From: Acheta domesticus
Lineage: Eukaryota; Arthropoda; Insecta; Orthoptera; Gryllidae
Length of the DNA: 64,000 nt
Assembly: GCA_031308135.1 (NCBI GenBank)
Contig: JAHLJT010000631.1
Coordinates: 153,095,276-153,159,275, forward strand
Reading direction: 5' to 3'
Shown piece by piece: positions 33,601-45,970 of this stretch (within the stretch, counting starts at the first letter, position 1; each line of letters begins with the position of its first letter). The translations under genes and the position numbers were made by a program. The notes beneath the pieces are model-generated. The model ran no database searches, had not been told where the DNA came from, and worked only from the letters and a program-made list of their open reading frames with translations.

Positions 33601-34320
33601 GCTGGAAAGATCGTTTTCCGGCGCACGATTACATAACATTCACTTCTCATGAAGTATTTGTAAGGTGGGAAAGTAATAATAATTTCGGAACCGTTAGGGA
33701 TATGTAACGTGATCGCATGGGTTCTGGGTAAATTGTATTTCAATTAAATGATGGAATACTCATAATTTTACTGAATATCCTGTGCATTTATTTGCATTGA
33801 TTCTATTCGTGAGTAGAAGTTTCATTCATTTCATTCATTAAATAGTCAATTTTGCAGTTTTTGAATAGTTTTTTGCAACTTTCGAAAAATTGGGGATATC
33901 AACGAAAATGATACCTACATCATTTCCTTAAACGTTCTTTGCATTATTCAACTACAAAATTTAATCAAAAAATTTGGAGCCATTTTCTTTTAACTTTGAA
34001 AATCTTCGAAGGACTTCATGTAAAGTACCCCCCTAAAATTAAAATATCGGTTTCAAATTCCAGGAGCCTTGACATCAGTAACTAATGGTGCTACAGAAGC
34101 TAGTCTTTGCTAGCCATTCGGAATTGCCATATACTCTTTCTTGCCAGCTGTCATCTATCACCGCCAAAAGTTCATTTTTTGTTATTTTCTTAATTTTGCG
34201 GTTTCCAAATGATAGTACGGAAATATTAATTTTAGAATATTTAAGAACACAAAAACCTAGTCATAAATGGCAATTTTCTTTAAAAAATATGTGCTGTGGT
34301 GGCACTAACCTAGATATGGA
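33601..34320 (-). mobile_element. R1 variant subfamily, rearranged copy
   Basis: 33601-33680 has the terminal block CGCACGATTACATAAC and TTCACTTCTCATGAAGTATTTG (as at 1430-1490) on the left. 33840-34075 matches the segment special to the 720-1495 copy. From 34085 the R1 tail appears (GGTGCTACAGAAGCTAG, then TAGCCATTCGGAATTGCC). The order of parts differs from the full-length copy, so it is rearranged. Confidence 0.55.
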
Positions 34321-34714
34321 TGAAAAAAGCAAAAAAAAAAATTATTGCATTTTCGGAAAGTCATTTAATTAGAGTTTTATTACCAGCTTCTTTCATGTAA
34401 TTATATCTAATAGTTTTTGAGATGTATCATATTAAACCTGACGTTGCAAAGTGTGCGTGACTGTCAGATAAACATCAAATCGTCAGTCTTAGGAACTTTT
34501 TTAAGATCTACGTACTTGAATTTCGCGCCAACGACCATGAATGTAGATTAATATATAGCCAACAGATAAATAGCTTAGTGGTTTGTAGATAGTATATAAT
34601 AGTATATCCTCGTGTTTCGTTGCTGGGTGAGCGTTAATAATTGTTTTCAAGTGTGTTCCACGTGTGTTCCCTTGTGACTTTTGTTTTGGGCGCTTTGAAG
34701 TGTTATTGTGCAAA

Positions 34715-35050
34715 ATGCCACGGGCATATCCTAAGTGGTGTAAGAAGAGAAAATTTAAGGGAAATCAGTATTCCAAAGCTGAAAAACAAAGTGAAAATAA
34801 TCTCAAATCCTTTTCCAGTGAGAGAAAAATTCTGTCCTCTGAACAAAAGTATCAGAATAATTCTGATTTATTGGACATTCAAGGAAACAGAATAATTTCA
34901 TTGAACATTTTAAATACTATGCTACAGTCATATACTTAATTAGTTCTTGCAGAGAAAGTTATTTATTTGTGAGGATTTGAAATGCAGAAAGGGATGGCTG
35001 CAGATGACATGATTTTCTTTAAATGCGATTTCCGGCGAACTACATTTTCA
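34715..35050 (+). pseudogene. N-terminal relic resembling Mutator-like transposase-domain proteins
   Basis: An ATG at 34715 opens a basic N terminus, MPRAYPKWCKKRKFKGNQYS, continuing to a NRIISLNILNTMLQS helix. The same frame, with two stops, goes on as FEMQKGMAADDMIFFKCDF to about 35036. A basic KFxGNxxxK start, a G-x-RIIxxxIL helix and a later C-containing module are features I associate with arthropod proteins annotated as Mutator-like transposase domain proteins. Cysteines expected between the two parts are largely lost. The call rests on resemblance and is tentative. Confidence 0.45.
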
Positions 35051-35560
35051 TGTGTATAAGGTACATTTTCTCAAACTCTATTCAATGGATGGGCTTCAAA
35101 CTTCTATGTTATGTTTATTAATAATGTTTGTCTCATCTGAATCTAAAATATTACTAATTTATGCCATATATGAAAAATAAAAAATTAAGAATTACAGAAT
35201 TTGGGAAAAAATATAAAATTTCCTTTAAAAAATTATTCTAAATAATATGGTCTCACAACTGATAGAATATTAGGTTCCAACTATAACTAGCAATACATAT
35301 TTGTTGTATAAAAAATGAATGAAAAAGATTTCATAGTTTTTGAAAAAATGTATCTAACTCATTTATTTTTTGCAAAAATTAAATTATTTGATGAATTTTT
35401 AATAGCAAAAATTAAATCTAATTAATGCTGAAGATATGTATTTATGTTAAGTAATATCAGTAAAAAATTTCTGATTGATAAGTCAAATATTCTCAGAGAT
35501 ATAGTAATATTAGTCAAGTACTACAAAAGTGTCCGCAACAGGTTAGTGCCCCCATAAGAG
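35051..35560. other. AT-rich sequence with no recognisable feature
   Basis: Possibly the decayed continuation of the preceding element; no motif supports that. Confidence 0.4.
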
Positions 35561-36349
35561 AAAATGAGATTTTAGCGCTACTAAAAATGCAAAACATGAA
35601 GCTCATTTTCACAGAAAATTTTTGAGTTTTCAAAATACTTTATTTCAAGTTATTTAAAGCACTTACACTCACAAATATAATAATATTTACAAATTGCTGG
35701 TAATGTGCATATTAAAGATGTGAGAGATCTTTCAAAAAAATTACATTTGTAAAATTTTTGAAAAAACTAAGAAATACCTCAAAATAAACCTTACGTCATA
35801 TCAAAGAGAGCAGTTAGCACTATCCAGTCGAAAAGTTTAAGAAACTGTTTGTAGCCATTTATGAGAAAATGGCGTTTGAGCGTTTCTGAAAATGCCGAAA
35901 TTTGAGCTACTTTTTACAGAAAACGGTTGTGTTTTCGAGAAACTTTACTTGAGAGACAAGTACAAAAAACAAAAGAGTAGAGAAATATGGCGTTTTTGTC
36001 ACCTCATAAAATAGATTAGGCACTGTACCCACCAAAAGTTTAAGGAAAAAATTTAGAGCCGTTTTTGAGAAAAATCTGCTTTTTGTAATTTTTTAAAACT
36101 GCACATATTGCACGCAATATTGCGCTACTACTAAAATGTTCAAAAAATGGACAAGACTTTACAGGAAGAACTCACTATGAAGAAAAAATTTTATTTGAAA
36201 GAAATATCTCTATCTGCAATTTTGTAGTTGGAGGAAGACGCCGAATAAAATTCAAACTTTTGCAATTTTCGAAAATTCAGAGTTATCCGCGAAAATCTGA
36301 CTTATGCTACCTTAATAAGTGTATTTTACTGTATTCTTACAAGAAAGGA
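35561..36349 (-). mobile_element. R1 element fragment (reverse)
   Basis: Two tandem reverse units (about 35565-35875 and 35875-36090, the second shortened) and the TTTGTAGTTGGAGGAAGACG segment. It ends abruptly after TACTGTATTCTTACAAGAAA at about 36349, where mariner-like sequence begins. Confidence 0.7.
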
Positions 36350-36660
36350 TTACAGGGAAGGATTCAGACGGAACTTCTGCCTCCTTGGTGATACAGCATG
36401 TCGCCACTCTGTGGACCGACGTTTCAGTTCTGGTCCGTATGCCCTGGCCCTGGCGATTATTCGTGACAAGAATTAACCGCCGGCCTGTTGCCTTTCCTGA
36501 AACTTTCCTACCCACCGTGCTACTGTACGGTATACTAGGGCATTATTTCCAAGGGTTTCCACTAATTCACTATGACATTCCATCGCATTTCTTCGTCGGA
36601 GAACGGCTATTTTATGTACGCGCTGCTCAATACGGATTATTTTCATCTCCCACGACACTC
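36350..36660 (-). pseudogene. mariner-like transposase, N-terminal HTH fragment
   Basis: The minus-strand frame from 36658 reads NAMECHSELVETLGNNALVY followed by RTVARWVGKFQ. This fits the paired helix-turn-helix DNA-binding region of mariner (SETMAR-type) transposases, where the second helix ends in TVxRWxxKF. A stop follows at about 36473, and the next stretch is out of register. The catalytic DDD domain is absent. Confidence 0.65.
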
Positions 36661-37094
36661 ACCAACTGACTTATTTCACAGCCCTCGCTGCGCTACAGCC
36701 TAGATAGAGAGTAGCGCATTCCTTGTTCCACCGATCTCGCCATTTTATGTCCAGTTGTCAGGAAAATTGGAACTGTGTAGTATTGCTGTGTGTTGACAAC
36801 CATGAATCCACGCCTAATCAATATTAACATTCTTGAAAATCGTCATAATGACACCAACTCTTCACAATTTCCCTTCTGTTCCTGATTGGCACCTGACGGA
36901 GTTGTCAGGTGAAAGGATATTAAATGGCAGCTTTTGCGCTACTCTCTATATCTAGGGACCGTAACTACTACCAGCTCTCACAGCCAGCTGTTGTTCTGCA
37001 TACGCACTATGATTGCAAAAGTTCCACACGACACATATACGTTTATGATCCGTTCACATATCTAGAAAAAATAAGTTGCCTTGCCTTATGGCCC
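36661..37094. other. No recognisable feature
   Basis: Between the mariner and LINE fragments. Nothing recognised. Confidence 0.5.
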
Positions 37095-37390
37095 AACCCT
37101 CGTATCAACACACACAGCGAGTTGTTTATGGCTGATGCCGAATCTCGCTTTTCGATCTACATGTTCCTCTATCCTCTCAATCTGCTTCCTGTAGTCCTCT
37201 GGCAGCCACCGCGTCTTGTACATCGTGGGCCCAGCTCCTTGGTGGTCGACCTCGTTTTCTTCTCTCAGGAGGAATCCATTTCCATATTAATTTAGGCCAT
37301 CTAATCTTCTCCATTCTTTCTAGATAACCATACCAGAGGAAGCGTTTTGTTTCAATTGTGCTGATAATATTTCTTTTAACGTTCATAATA
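37095..37390 (-). pseudogene. Non-LTR retrotransposon, C-terminal fragment
   Basis: The minus frame from 37386 reads TIETKRFLWYGYLERMEKIR, then PERRKRGRPPRSW. This is the characteristic C terminus of RTE-like insect reverse transcriptases (TKxLxWYGHxxRM, RWPxxI, RRKRGRPxxSW). A comparable region is present in the longer element at 55.1-55.4 kb, but the two differ in sequence, so they belong to different families. Only the last 90 or so codons remain. Confidence 0.75.
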
Positions 37391-38599
37391 TCCCTTATTT
37401 TTCCTTATTTAACCCAAGATCAAGATTATTATATCCCATAAATTTTCAATGTGGTGTCGGAACCTACTTCCAATCAAAACAACCAACTTTTGAAACCATG
37501 AATCCGACCGCCCTTCGATTGATATAATTTGGCAGTTGATTGTTGTCCTCATCTGTCAGGGTCAAACTCTCTGTCATGAAAGTATTTTTTGTTATAATCC
37601 TTCTGTCTAGTCTTTTATTATAGTGAAACAGCTTATCCGTAAACGATCGTGAATTGAACTTGTACTAATTACTACTACTACTAATTGAACTACTACTACG
37701 ACGACTACTAATTGAAATAAGACTTTGTTTTCGAGGCATGGAATTGACAAATGTTTCGTGCGAATAAGAATATAACCTTAAAAGTGATCTCTTGAAAACA
37801 AATCTGTGTCAATTACACATTTAAAATTTTAGACCTAACAATGTAAATTTTTCGGGTTAATAACGTTTGAAAGTATCAATAACAAAATAGCGGAAGGATT
37901 TTAATAAAATGAGTTAAATTAGCAACGAGATGTAATTAATTAAATAGTTCATTGTTACGTGACATATACTTCTTCTGGTAGTCTTATTTCTTCTAACATA
38001 CATGCATCAACGCGTCTTTTGAAGACTTATAATACCAAGAAGTACTATACTTAAAAAATAGTTTACGTAGTGCGGTGACATGCAATCATGTAGTAAATAG
38101 ATTGATTTAAGTAATTAGAACTCTGAAGATCAATTTCAACTCATTTCTGTGAGACATGTATTTGAAGAAAGTTCTAATAGAGAAGCAGTACAGATTACTT
38201 ATTAAATCACTTTAACTCGGTCATGCAACACTGATAAGAATTGAATATATTAATAGAAGGTAAGCGAGGAAATTTTATAACTGATTATTCTGGAATTTTC
38301 AATAAGTAAGCCTTAGAGCATTTGACAATCAGAAACAAAGAGTATAATAATTATATTATAAATTAAAGATAATGGTTTCATAAAGTATCAAAAAGTAAAA
38401 ACAATTAATAAATTATTAGACGTTTCTGTGGATAACCTTATCTTAATCCATTTTGATTGCAATAGCATTCTTAGCAATTGTGTTAATTCTAGTGACAGAG
38501 AACGTTCTTTTCAGATGAGCTGAGATATTCTTGTTTTATGTTTTGTACCTGCTTATGATACTGCAATTGATGATGACATGCAACTAAGATCACACTCAC
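37391..38599. other. AT-rich sequence with no recognisable feature
   Basis: Nothing recognised. Confidence 0.5.
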
Positions 38600-38960
38600 C
38601 TATAAATACACAATCTATATATCTATCTACATAAAACAGGATGTTGGTATGTATATAAGATCAAAACCTCCGACACCGTTGGACCGATCTCCATGAAAGT
38701 TGACACTTATATGTATTTTTTCACCGAGCAGGTTTATGTGTTGTTAATTCTGTTGTAACTTCACTACCTGGCGCTGGAGAACAAAATTGTTCTTCATTTT
38801 CGTTCAATTTACATTGAAACTCTGCTTCACCTGGGCTTCATTGTTGCCGAGCGTAGCCGTGTGACGCAACACCGTGCAGTAAAACCACAGTGCGGGAATC
38901 GGGAGATGGCCGTGACGAGTAATATAAATACAGCTGCTTTTTGACGGAATATTTTTTTAC
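38600..38960 (+). repeat. Probable dispersed-repeat remnant
   Basis: Contains ATATCTATCTACATAAAAC, then CAAAACCTCCGACACCGTTGG and ACCGATCTCCATGAAAGTTG, wording typical of dispersed repeats in arthropod genomes. There is one copy here and no defined ends. Confidence 0.35.
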
Positions 38961-40034
38961 GGATTACTGACGTTAAGGTGGTCAAGCTGTAAATGTTGGA
39001 AAATTTGTACAAAGTTGGAAAATTTCTCTTGAAGAAATGCAAGAACTTTGATGTCAAAAATAAAGGTATGTATAAAGAAGACGTATTTAAAAAACGCAAC
39101 GACGCCAATCTTTTCATTAAAGGCAAAGATTAAAGAAAGACTTTCGTTAATCTCAAAGATTAAAAGCTTTTGTTCTCGATTTTAGAAAATGCAGAAAAAG
39201 AATTATAAAGATAATTACTGAATTTTCAAGTGAAGAAATTCAAGAATTAGAAATTTTAGAAATAAAAAGGTTAAACCAAAAGGATAAAAATGGTAATACG
39301 AGCAGTAGTGAGGACTGGATCCCGAGCCGAACAATACTGATTACTTTCATTGGTCAGTTTTGAGCTAAAAACTCTATAAAATATAATTATATTTATTAAA
39401 TATTTGGTTATGAGCATTAGCAACTATGAATCTCTATTTATGGGAAGTTCTCTTATAAACAGTTTGAAAATAAAAAAAAACTGCTAACACAAATGGAATG
39501 CACTTATCTCCAATAAGTCTGCCACCCATTATGTAACAAAAATGTGCCACACTCTTCATCCATAAATACTTTCCTTAATCGGTAATGTTTCTTTCTTTTG
39601 AAGGTAATTTTAAATTCATGTAATTTTTACCCATGAACATGTCTATATGTCCTGGGTTGAGAACTTTTTAACTTTAAAACAGCTCAATATAATGAAACAG
39701 AGCGAGAAATAAATTAATATTCTATAAAACAAAATGAATGATTAAACCTCAAAATAAAATACCAAAATCTAAATAACTGATCAAAAGAATAAACTGAAGC
39801 TGAGGAAAGTAATATAATAAGGATTTTCACTGATACTGAAAACACTACAAGACGTGAAATAACTGTAATGAAACAAATGTAAAATTATGGATATAGTAGC
39901 GCAAGTAATTCCAAATAATGGCAAACGTTCACAATATAGAAAACGGTTGAATTTGGTTACGGTTGAAATGGCGGAATTTTCGGAAGTCATTATTTTTTGT
40001 TGCAAACATACCAAAACCATGACTCTATTCGCAT

Positions 40035-40036
<2 letters not shown>
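38961..40036. other. AT-rich sequence with no recognisable feature
   Basis: Nothing recognised. Confidence 0.5.

Positions 40037-40082
<46 letters not shown>
40037..40082. repeat. (TA)n array
   Basis: About 46 bp of pure TA. Unlike the other long TA arrays in the window, no transposon end was recognised next to it. Confidence 0.9.
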
Positions 40083-40085
<3 letters not shown>

Positions 40086-41915
40086 AACCTCTAAAGCCAT
40101 TTACAGCAAGAAAATATCAGTTTTTTTCTTCGTAAACGCGTCCTGTTATTTTAAGATCTAGTAGTTACAACACTAACCGAGAGAGAACGCCAGGCGACGT
40201 ACATAGTTTTAAAATAAGCTAACAGGAGCGCTTATCACTAGTACTAGAAGCGTGATAACGAAATCGGCCAGCGGAACGACGCGATCGACCAATGGGAATA
40301 AAGCAAACGAATATTGGAGAATTTAGAACAAGAAGAGACCAACTCGGCCATTTTACCGAAAGTCAGCGGAACGAGAAGGTGCTCTGAACTACTCTGGACA
40401 AACTTTTGGATCGACGGACCACGCCAGTTCAAGATTTCGACAGTACACAAGCTTTTAGAAAAGGTAACTCATCTTATTATTATGATAATTTATTCATGAG
40501 AGGGAATAAATAAAATACATGAAACGTGGATAATTTTAAAAAAAAAGAAGAATACTTAACAAGAGTGATGCTATGAATTGAAACGAAAAAAATGTTACGA
40601 GTAGCTGATTAAAATAGAAATGTTACAAGCAATGTGTGATTTATTGCAGCTTTTTGTGTAAGAATACTTGAACCAGCTCGAATAAAATTCGATCATTGGA
40701 CGTTACTGCAACGCCGACGCCAACGACGCGAGTCCCGAGGAGAACGGTGCAGTCAACGGGATCTTCTCGTGTTCGAGTTCCTTTCCGGACGACCCTGAAA
40801 AACTTCAAGGCTTCGCACGTCGCGGGAAAAATCGTGGGTTCGGCAAACCCTTTTCAAGTTAACGGCAGAAACGTGGGCCAGATGTAGAACGATTTTAGTA
40901 TCATATTTCACTAGATGGTTAACTGTAATATTGCTTGACTTTATTCATGAGTTTTTGAATACATATCCGTGTGCCAAATCGAATTACAGTTTCGTTACTG
41001 GACGCAGATATTTAAAAAGTGTTACTGGAAAATAAATTCAGAAGTAAAGATAGACGATTATTCCATTGATTGACATATTGTGTCGGATGCAAAGTTCAAC
41101 TGTGTAGCATTTAACTTAACATTTTGTTTTTTTTTCTTAAGTCTGAGATCTCATAAGAGTAAATTAATTTAACTTTGCTTAGTGTTGGTAAGATTAGACA
41201 TTGTAATAACGATAACAGTTATGCATTCTAATTGAATCAAGTGAATTTGTTAGAATAAGTAGAAGATTGATATTTTTTTTGAATAGAACATGGTATTGAT
41301 ATTATCGATTTATGTTATACACGAATGGTAATTTCAGGTACAACATTTTGAGTGTGTATTATTCTATGTGTATTTCAGGAAATGTGTGTAGAGATAATCG
41401 TGTATTAGTTATGTATTATTGGAATTCCGATTCTTGAATCCATTCTTTTGAATTTAATTGGAAGATTTCAAGGGTTTATTTGCAATTAGATTTTTCTTAC
41501 ATGTTGTAACAATTTTTGGTTTTTTTTGCATATCAGATTCAAACAGGACATTAATACTCAATTCATGTTATGTTGATGTACTAATTTTTCAGTACAGAAT
41601 ATATTGTTTGTTGTTATTTTCGTAAAACATACGACAAAAGTGTTCTTAATCTATTCCAGTGTACTAAATCTTGAACCCTTTCCCTTGGAAAGAAAGTCTG
41701 CTAGGACCTTCTTATATGAGTGCGTTGTGGTTTAACTTTATTAAAGCCACAACAACGAGTACAAGGGAGAATTACTCGAGTCACCCGTCTCCTCCCATAC
41801 GTGAGGTAATTTTACCCCAATTGTTGGACCAGGCGTTAGGTGGGTGGTTACTGCCTCACCCATCGTGCCATCGCCCGACATTGGGAGGGAGACAAAAAGG
41901 AAAGGTGGTGACAAT
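40083..41915. other. No firm feature; GC-richer patches at 40160-40470 and 40690-40890
   Basis: The two GC-richer patches might be exons or part of an unidentified element, but no frame or splice pair could be supported. 41660-41915 is moderately GC-rich and abuts a TA array. Confidence 0.35.
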
Positions 41916-41932
41916 ATATATATATATGTATG

Positions 41933-41976
<44 letters not shown>
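41916..41976. repeat. (TA)n array with TATG interruption
   Basis: TA dinucleotides with an internal TATGTATGTATG segment at about 41927-41938. It ends at the terminus of the second foldback element. Confidence 0.9.
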
Positions 41977-41979
<3 letters not shown>

Positions 41980-43087
41980 GCTGAGTCACGTAACTTTAGC
42001 ACCTCCTGTAACTTTTGAACGGTTGAAGTTATTGCAATGCAGTTTTCACGAAAGTGCATGAGGGAAAGGGGCTAATTGATACGTGCATTAATTTCTATTT
42101 TATCACTTGTATTTTACGAGAGTTTTTAGGTTACTTTTTTTTTCAAATGGAACTATACATATTTTTTCAGTCCACCATGACGAGCGTAAAAAGACAAATC
42201 CAATGATGTACATATTGTCATTTGTTAGATAAGGATTTTTTTGATTAATTTTGATTTTTGCGACCGGGGTTTAACGGACGTTTTGAATAGTCCACCACAC
42301 AAGGTCATGTAGCGCTCCACCAGCACACGTGCGCCCGGCGAAGGGAAGGGAAGGGGAGGGATCTTATTTGAAAATACGAAACATAGTATTCCAAGTATTC
42401 ACAAAACCATTGCAGTTTTTTCCTGAACTGTGCTTTCCATCCTTCTGCATTTTCACATTTTCGTCTTTCTTTGATTGAAGGAATTAAAGGATGGAAAATA
42501 AGGATTTGTCATAAGTTTGTATTATAATAAAATTGTTTATAACTTCAACTCTATTTAATGGGATTTCATAAGATACGTAGTAATGGGATCTTGAAACAAA
42601 GCACAATAAGAATAAATAATTAAAACTGTACAAAAATATATTGTATATTTTGAGCAAACAATTTCAATGTTAATACGAATATAATAATAACTTAGAGATA
42701 GAAATAATCTTATTTCAATAAATACTACTTAAGACAAATCCGTATTTTCAATCCCTAAGAAACCCAAATTACTGAAAATGTATTAAGATGAAAAGGAGAG
42801 TTCAGGAAAAAGTGCAACAGTTTTGTGAATATTTTTCGTATCCTCAAGTACTTAAATCCCTTCCCTTCCCCGACCCCGCGTTTGCTGGGGGAGCGCTGCG
42901 TGACCTTGTGGGGCTGACAGTTACAATGAAAATATCCGTTAAACACTAGTCGCAAAAAAATCACAATTACTCAAAAAAATGCTTATCTAACATATGACAA
43001 TATTTATATCTTTGGATTCGTCTTTTTATGCTTGTCATGATAGACTGAAAAATATGTATAGTCCCATTTGAAAAAACAAAGTTACCT
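41977..43087. mobile_element. Foldback element, second copy, right terminus deleted
   Basis: Begins CAGGCTGAGTCACGTAACTT and keeps both long arms plus the central segment, which is in opposite orientation to that of 21955-23209, as expected for insertion in the other direction. It stops at 43087 after CAAAGTTACCT, lacking about the last 125 bp of the right arm. Confidence 0.85.
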
Positions 43088-44449
43088 TCAGTTAAGTTCA
43101 AAATGCGGATTTCTTCTCATGAATGCGGATTTTCTACGTATAATATCATTTAAAAATAGGGGAAAACATCAATAATTCATATATCGACATAGAATTCCAT
43201 TTTATTAATTAAATAAATGCGATTTTGTCTCACTATATTTGTTCTATGTTTGTTCTCACTATATATAATGTTCTCAATTCACCTAAGAAATTAAAAATAT
43301 CAAATATCAGTATTTTTGTTATAAATGTACTTTCAATTTATTTGTAAACTCAGTTTAATATGAAGACGAGTACCGTAATTTCAACATTTTTAATTTCAAT
43401 CTCCCGCGAAGTGCATCATTTCTCCGGCTTGAATAAATGCAGTAAGATTCTGAACAACGATCCATATTCTTATTTGGCGTATTCGAAAACGACTAACCAA
43501 CATGTTGCCACCTATTTGTCCTCAAAATCTCTAACAGTAAGACAATAAAGGACGGAGTTTACGACAACACTTTGGTGCTTGGTCATCAGTTTTCGAATAT
43601 GGCAATTGGATAAAGCCCTAATGATTGATAGATGATTGGTGTTTTATTGCTTTCTATTTTAATCAATAGAGAGAGACAGCATTTTGAACATTCAAACTGT
43701 GTCAACCATAGTTAGCGGGACATCTAACGATCGTTTTAATGTAACGATCGTTGTAACTGAGGAAATGAAAAAAATGGATTTTCATCCACTATCATGGAAA
43801 TGTATATTTTTTTGGCATCCTCATGGATTAATGCGGATTAGGTGTTAATAATGCGGTATGAAATGCGGAAAATCGGTACATCGGGCAACACCGGTCAGAA
43901 GTGACGCCGGTAGACGCCTTGCGGGGATACTGATCAAGTGATAAATACATCATTACATCACGTAAATCAATCAGGGTTTGCTTTACCTATTGTTGCACTA
44001 AATGGCAGGAAAATCGAAAATCAATAAATTATAAGACGTCAGGAGAAAATAATTAACGATAATAAATAAATCTTCTCTAAAGAGCAAACATTTAAAAAAT
44101 TGTTATAAAATACATGTACACATTTTTAACTGTTCAACAATGAATCTGTTCCCCATTTTGTACATTCGAGAATTTAATATCAACTTCCGAAGGCTAACTA
44201 AACATTAATTAATTAAGGCAAATTAAAAATTTAATTTGGCAAATATTAAGGCAAATTAAAACAAAATTCCTAGTCCCAATGTCATATCTACCTGTAGTCA
44301 AATTGTAATTGCTGTGCTTTTTTCCTGCTAACTATAGAATTAATTGTTTATTATTCTCTAATATGCTTATGACTCCTCAAACCTAATGCAACAATGTATC
44401 GCGGAGACAAACATTTTTCTAGCTGACCCCGGCACACGTCGTTCTGCCT
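43088..44449. other. Sequence bounded by ATGCGGA motifs; otherwise unrecognised
   Basis: AATGCGGA-type motifs occur twice at the left (43102-43130) and three times at 43830-43870. They might mark the ends of an unidentified element of about 770 bp. The open frame at 43360-43548 shows no domain. Confidence 0.3.
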
Positions 44450-44585
44450 CTTTCCCCGTCTCTCTCTCTATTTCTCCGTCTCCGTCTTTTTCCGTCTCTC
44501 TCTCTCTTTCTCGTCTCTCTCCGTCTCTCTTTCTTTCTTGTCTCTCTTTCTCCGTCTCTCTCTCTCGTTCACCGTCTCTCTCCGT
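44450..44585 (+). repeat. Pyrimidine-rich (TCTCTCCG)-type low-complexity tract
   Basis: Roughly 135 bp of CT-rich repeats with CCGTCTC interruptions. The frames on both strands (44367-44655) translate to Ser/Leu or Arg/Glu runs and are not genes. Confidence 0.9.
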
Positions 44586-44699
44586 GCTACTCACATTTAA
44601 TAGCAGATTCTGCACATCGCTGAGCAGGTCCGTAATGTGGAGAAACGCCGTGTAACGGGTGAAATACCGCTGTGTGAAATACCTACCGTGTGTAGCGGG

Positions 44700-44876
44700 T
44701 TGCCTGAAACGTTTGGTGCGAAAAATTAAAAAAAATTGGGCTGGACCACCCTTATCACTAAGGGATATAAAATAGATAACAACCTATTCTCAGACCTACT
44801 GAATATACATACAAAATTTCATCAAAATCTGTCAAGCCGTTGCGGAGGAGTATGGTAACTAAAACTGTGACACGAG

Positions 44877-44931
<55 letters not shown>
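44700..44931 (+). mobile_element. 3' end of a LINE (RTE-like) with a TA tail
   Basis: Contains CAAAATTTCATCAAAATCTG followed by a GCGGAGGAGTATGGTAACT-like block and CACGAGAATTTTA, then (TA)n (44883-44931). The AAATTTCATCAAAATC wording followed by a microsatellite tail is typical of RTE-type 3' untranslated ends. No coding part is present, so the copy is 5'-truncated. Confidence 0.5.
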
Positions 44932-44934
<3 letters not shown>

Positions 44935-45739
44935 ACGATTCTTCTATTGGACTACGCTACTATCTCATTTACTATTGAAGACTACATAAATTCTATATCT
45001 TAGACGTTGGTTCTGTTCAATTGCAATAACCAATGAATCCTATTATTATGGGCGCCAAGAAAACAATTCCAAGTATCAAGAAAATTACGTGTATTTAAAT
45101 TACACCACTACCTTGCTGGCTCGTTGGGTTCTCGGTTCGATGAAAATTTGCTTACCTGTATCTGCAAAATTGCCACTGAATCTGCCCTCTGTACAGAGAA
45201 GCACGAAATCTGAAAGTTTTATCTTATTCTGAAATTCTTGTACCAATAACATGCTATGTTGCACAATAATAATCTTTGTAAATTCGTTTAAAAACAGAAC
45301 ACAATTTATTTCAATTACTTTCGTTAAACGGATTTGAAGATTTCTATCTATCAATGCAATAATAACATTATCATATGGTCATGACCTTTGAACTAAATTT
45401 CTAACAATTGTTAGCATAAAATACGCCGAGCTCTCTTGTCAGTCGTCGGATGGCGCCCGAAGAACCAACATGGAACTTCCACCACGTCTTCCGATTTTCG
45501 TTCGGCTGGGCCGGACCCGATGTCGTCTTCTTCATTCTTCAGCGTTGCTTCTAGTATCTGTCTTTATCTAGCATCTGCAGCTAACCTAGCCAAGTCTATT
45601 CACTACTAATTTGCTCCGCCACGGCACTTCGGACATATTTTATAGTCTCTATCCAGGTTATATTCGATTAAAGTTCTCAACTTAATCACAAGCCGTTGTC
45701 ACCGAATCAATTTATAATGACTGCAATGTCGTATCGTCA
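44932..45739. other. Flank of the P-like tandem; nothing recognised
   Basis: A GC-richer patch lies at 45420-45560. No supported gene. Confidence 0.5.
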
Positions 45740-45970
45740 GTACAACCAACACCACCTAGACATACAAGGCCTGCGCACTGCAGTTTTTCAAAGCCAATAT
45801 GGCGGCTACAAAGGCCGGCTTGTTCAAGTTGAGGCAATTCAGTTGTGTACGTTGAAGAGCTCTTATAGCTTTCGAGTTGTAGTTATGTAAATGTAGACTG
45901 TTGTTGATAACAGCGAGAATCATGGTGAATAAGGACTGTGTCCCCAGGTGAGGGAATTATGAGGTTGAAC

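Noticed and set aside
40083..41000. GC-richer patches with apparent splice-like GTAACT and TTGCAG signals, considered as exons of a host gene or an LTR.
   Set aside because: No frame with a recognisable protein and no matching pair of long direct repeats could be found.
44367..44655. Frames rich in Ser/Leu or Arg/Glu.
   Set aside because: They are translations of a pyrimidine-rich low-complexity tract.
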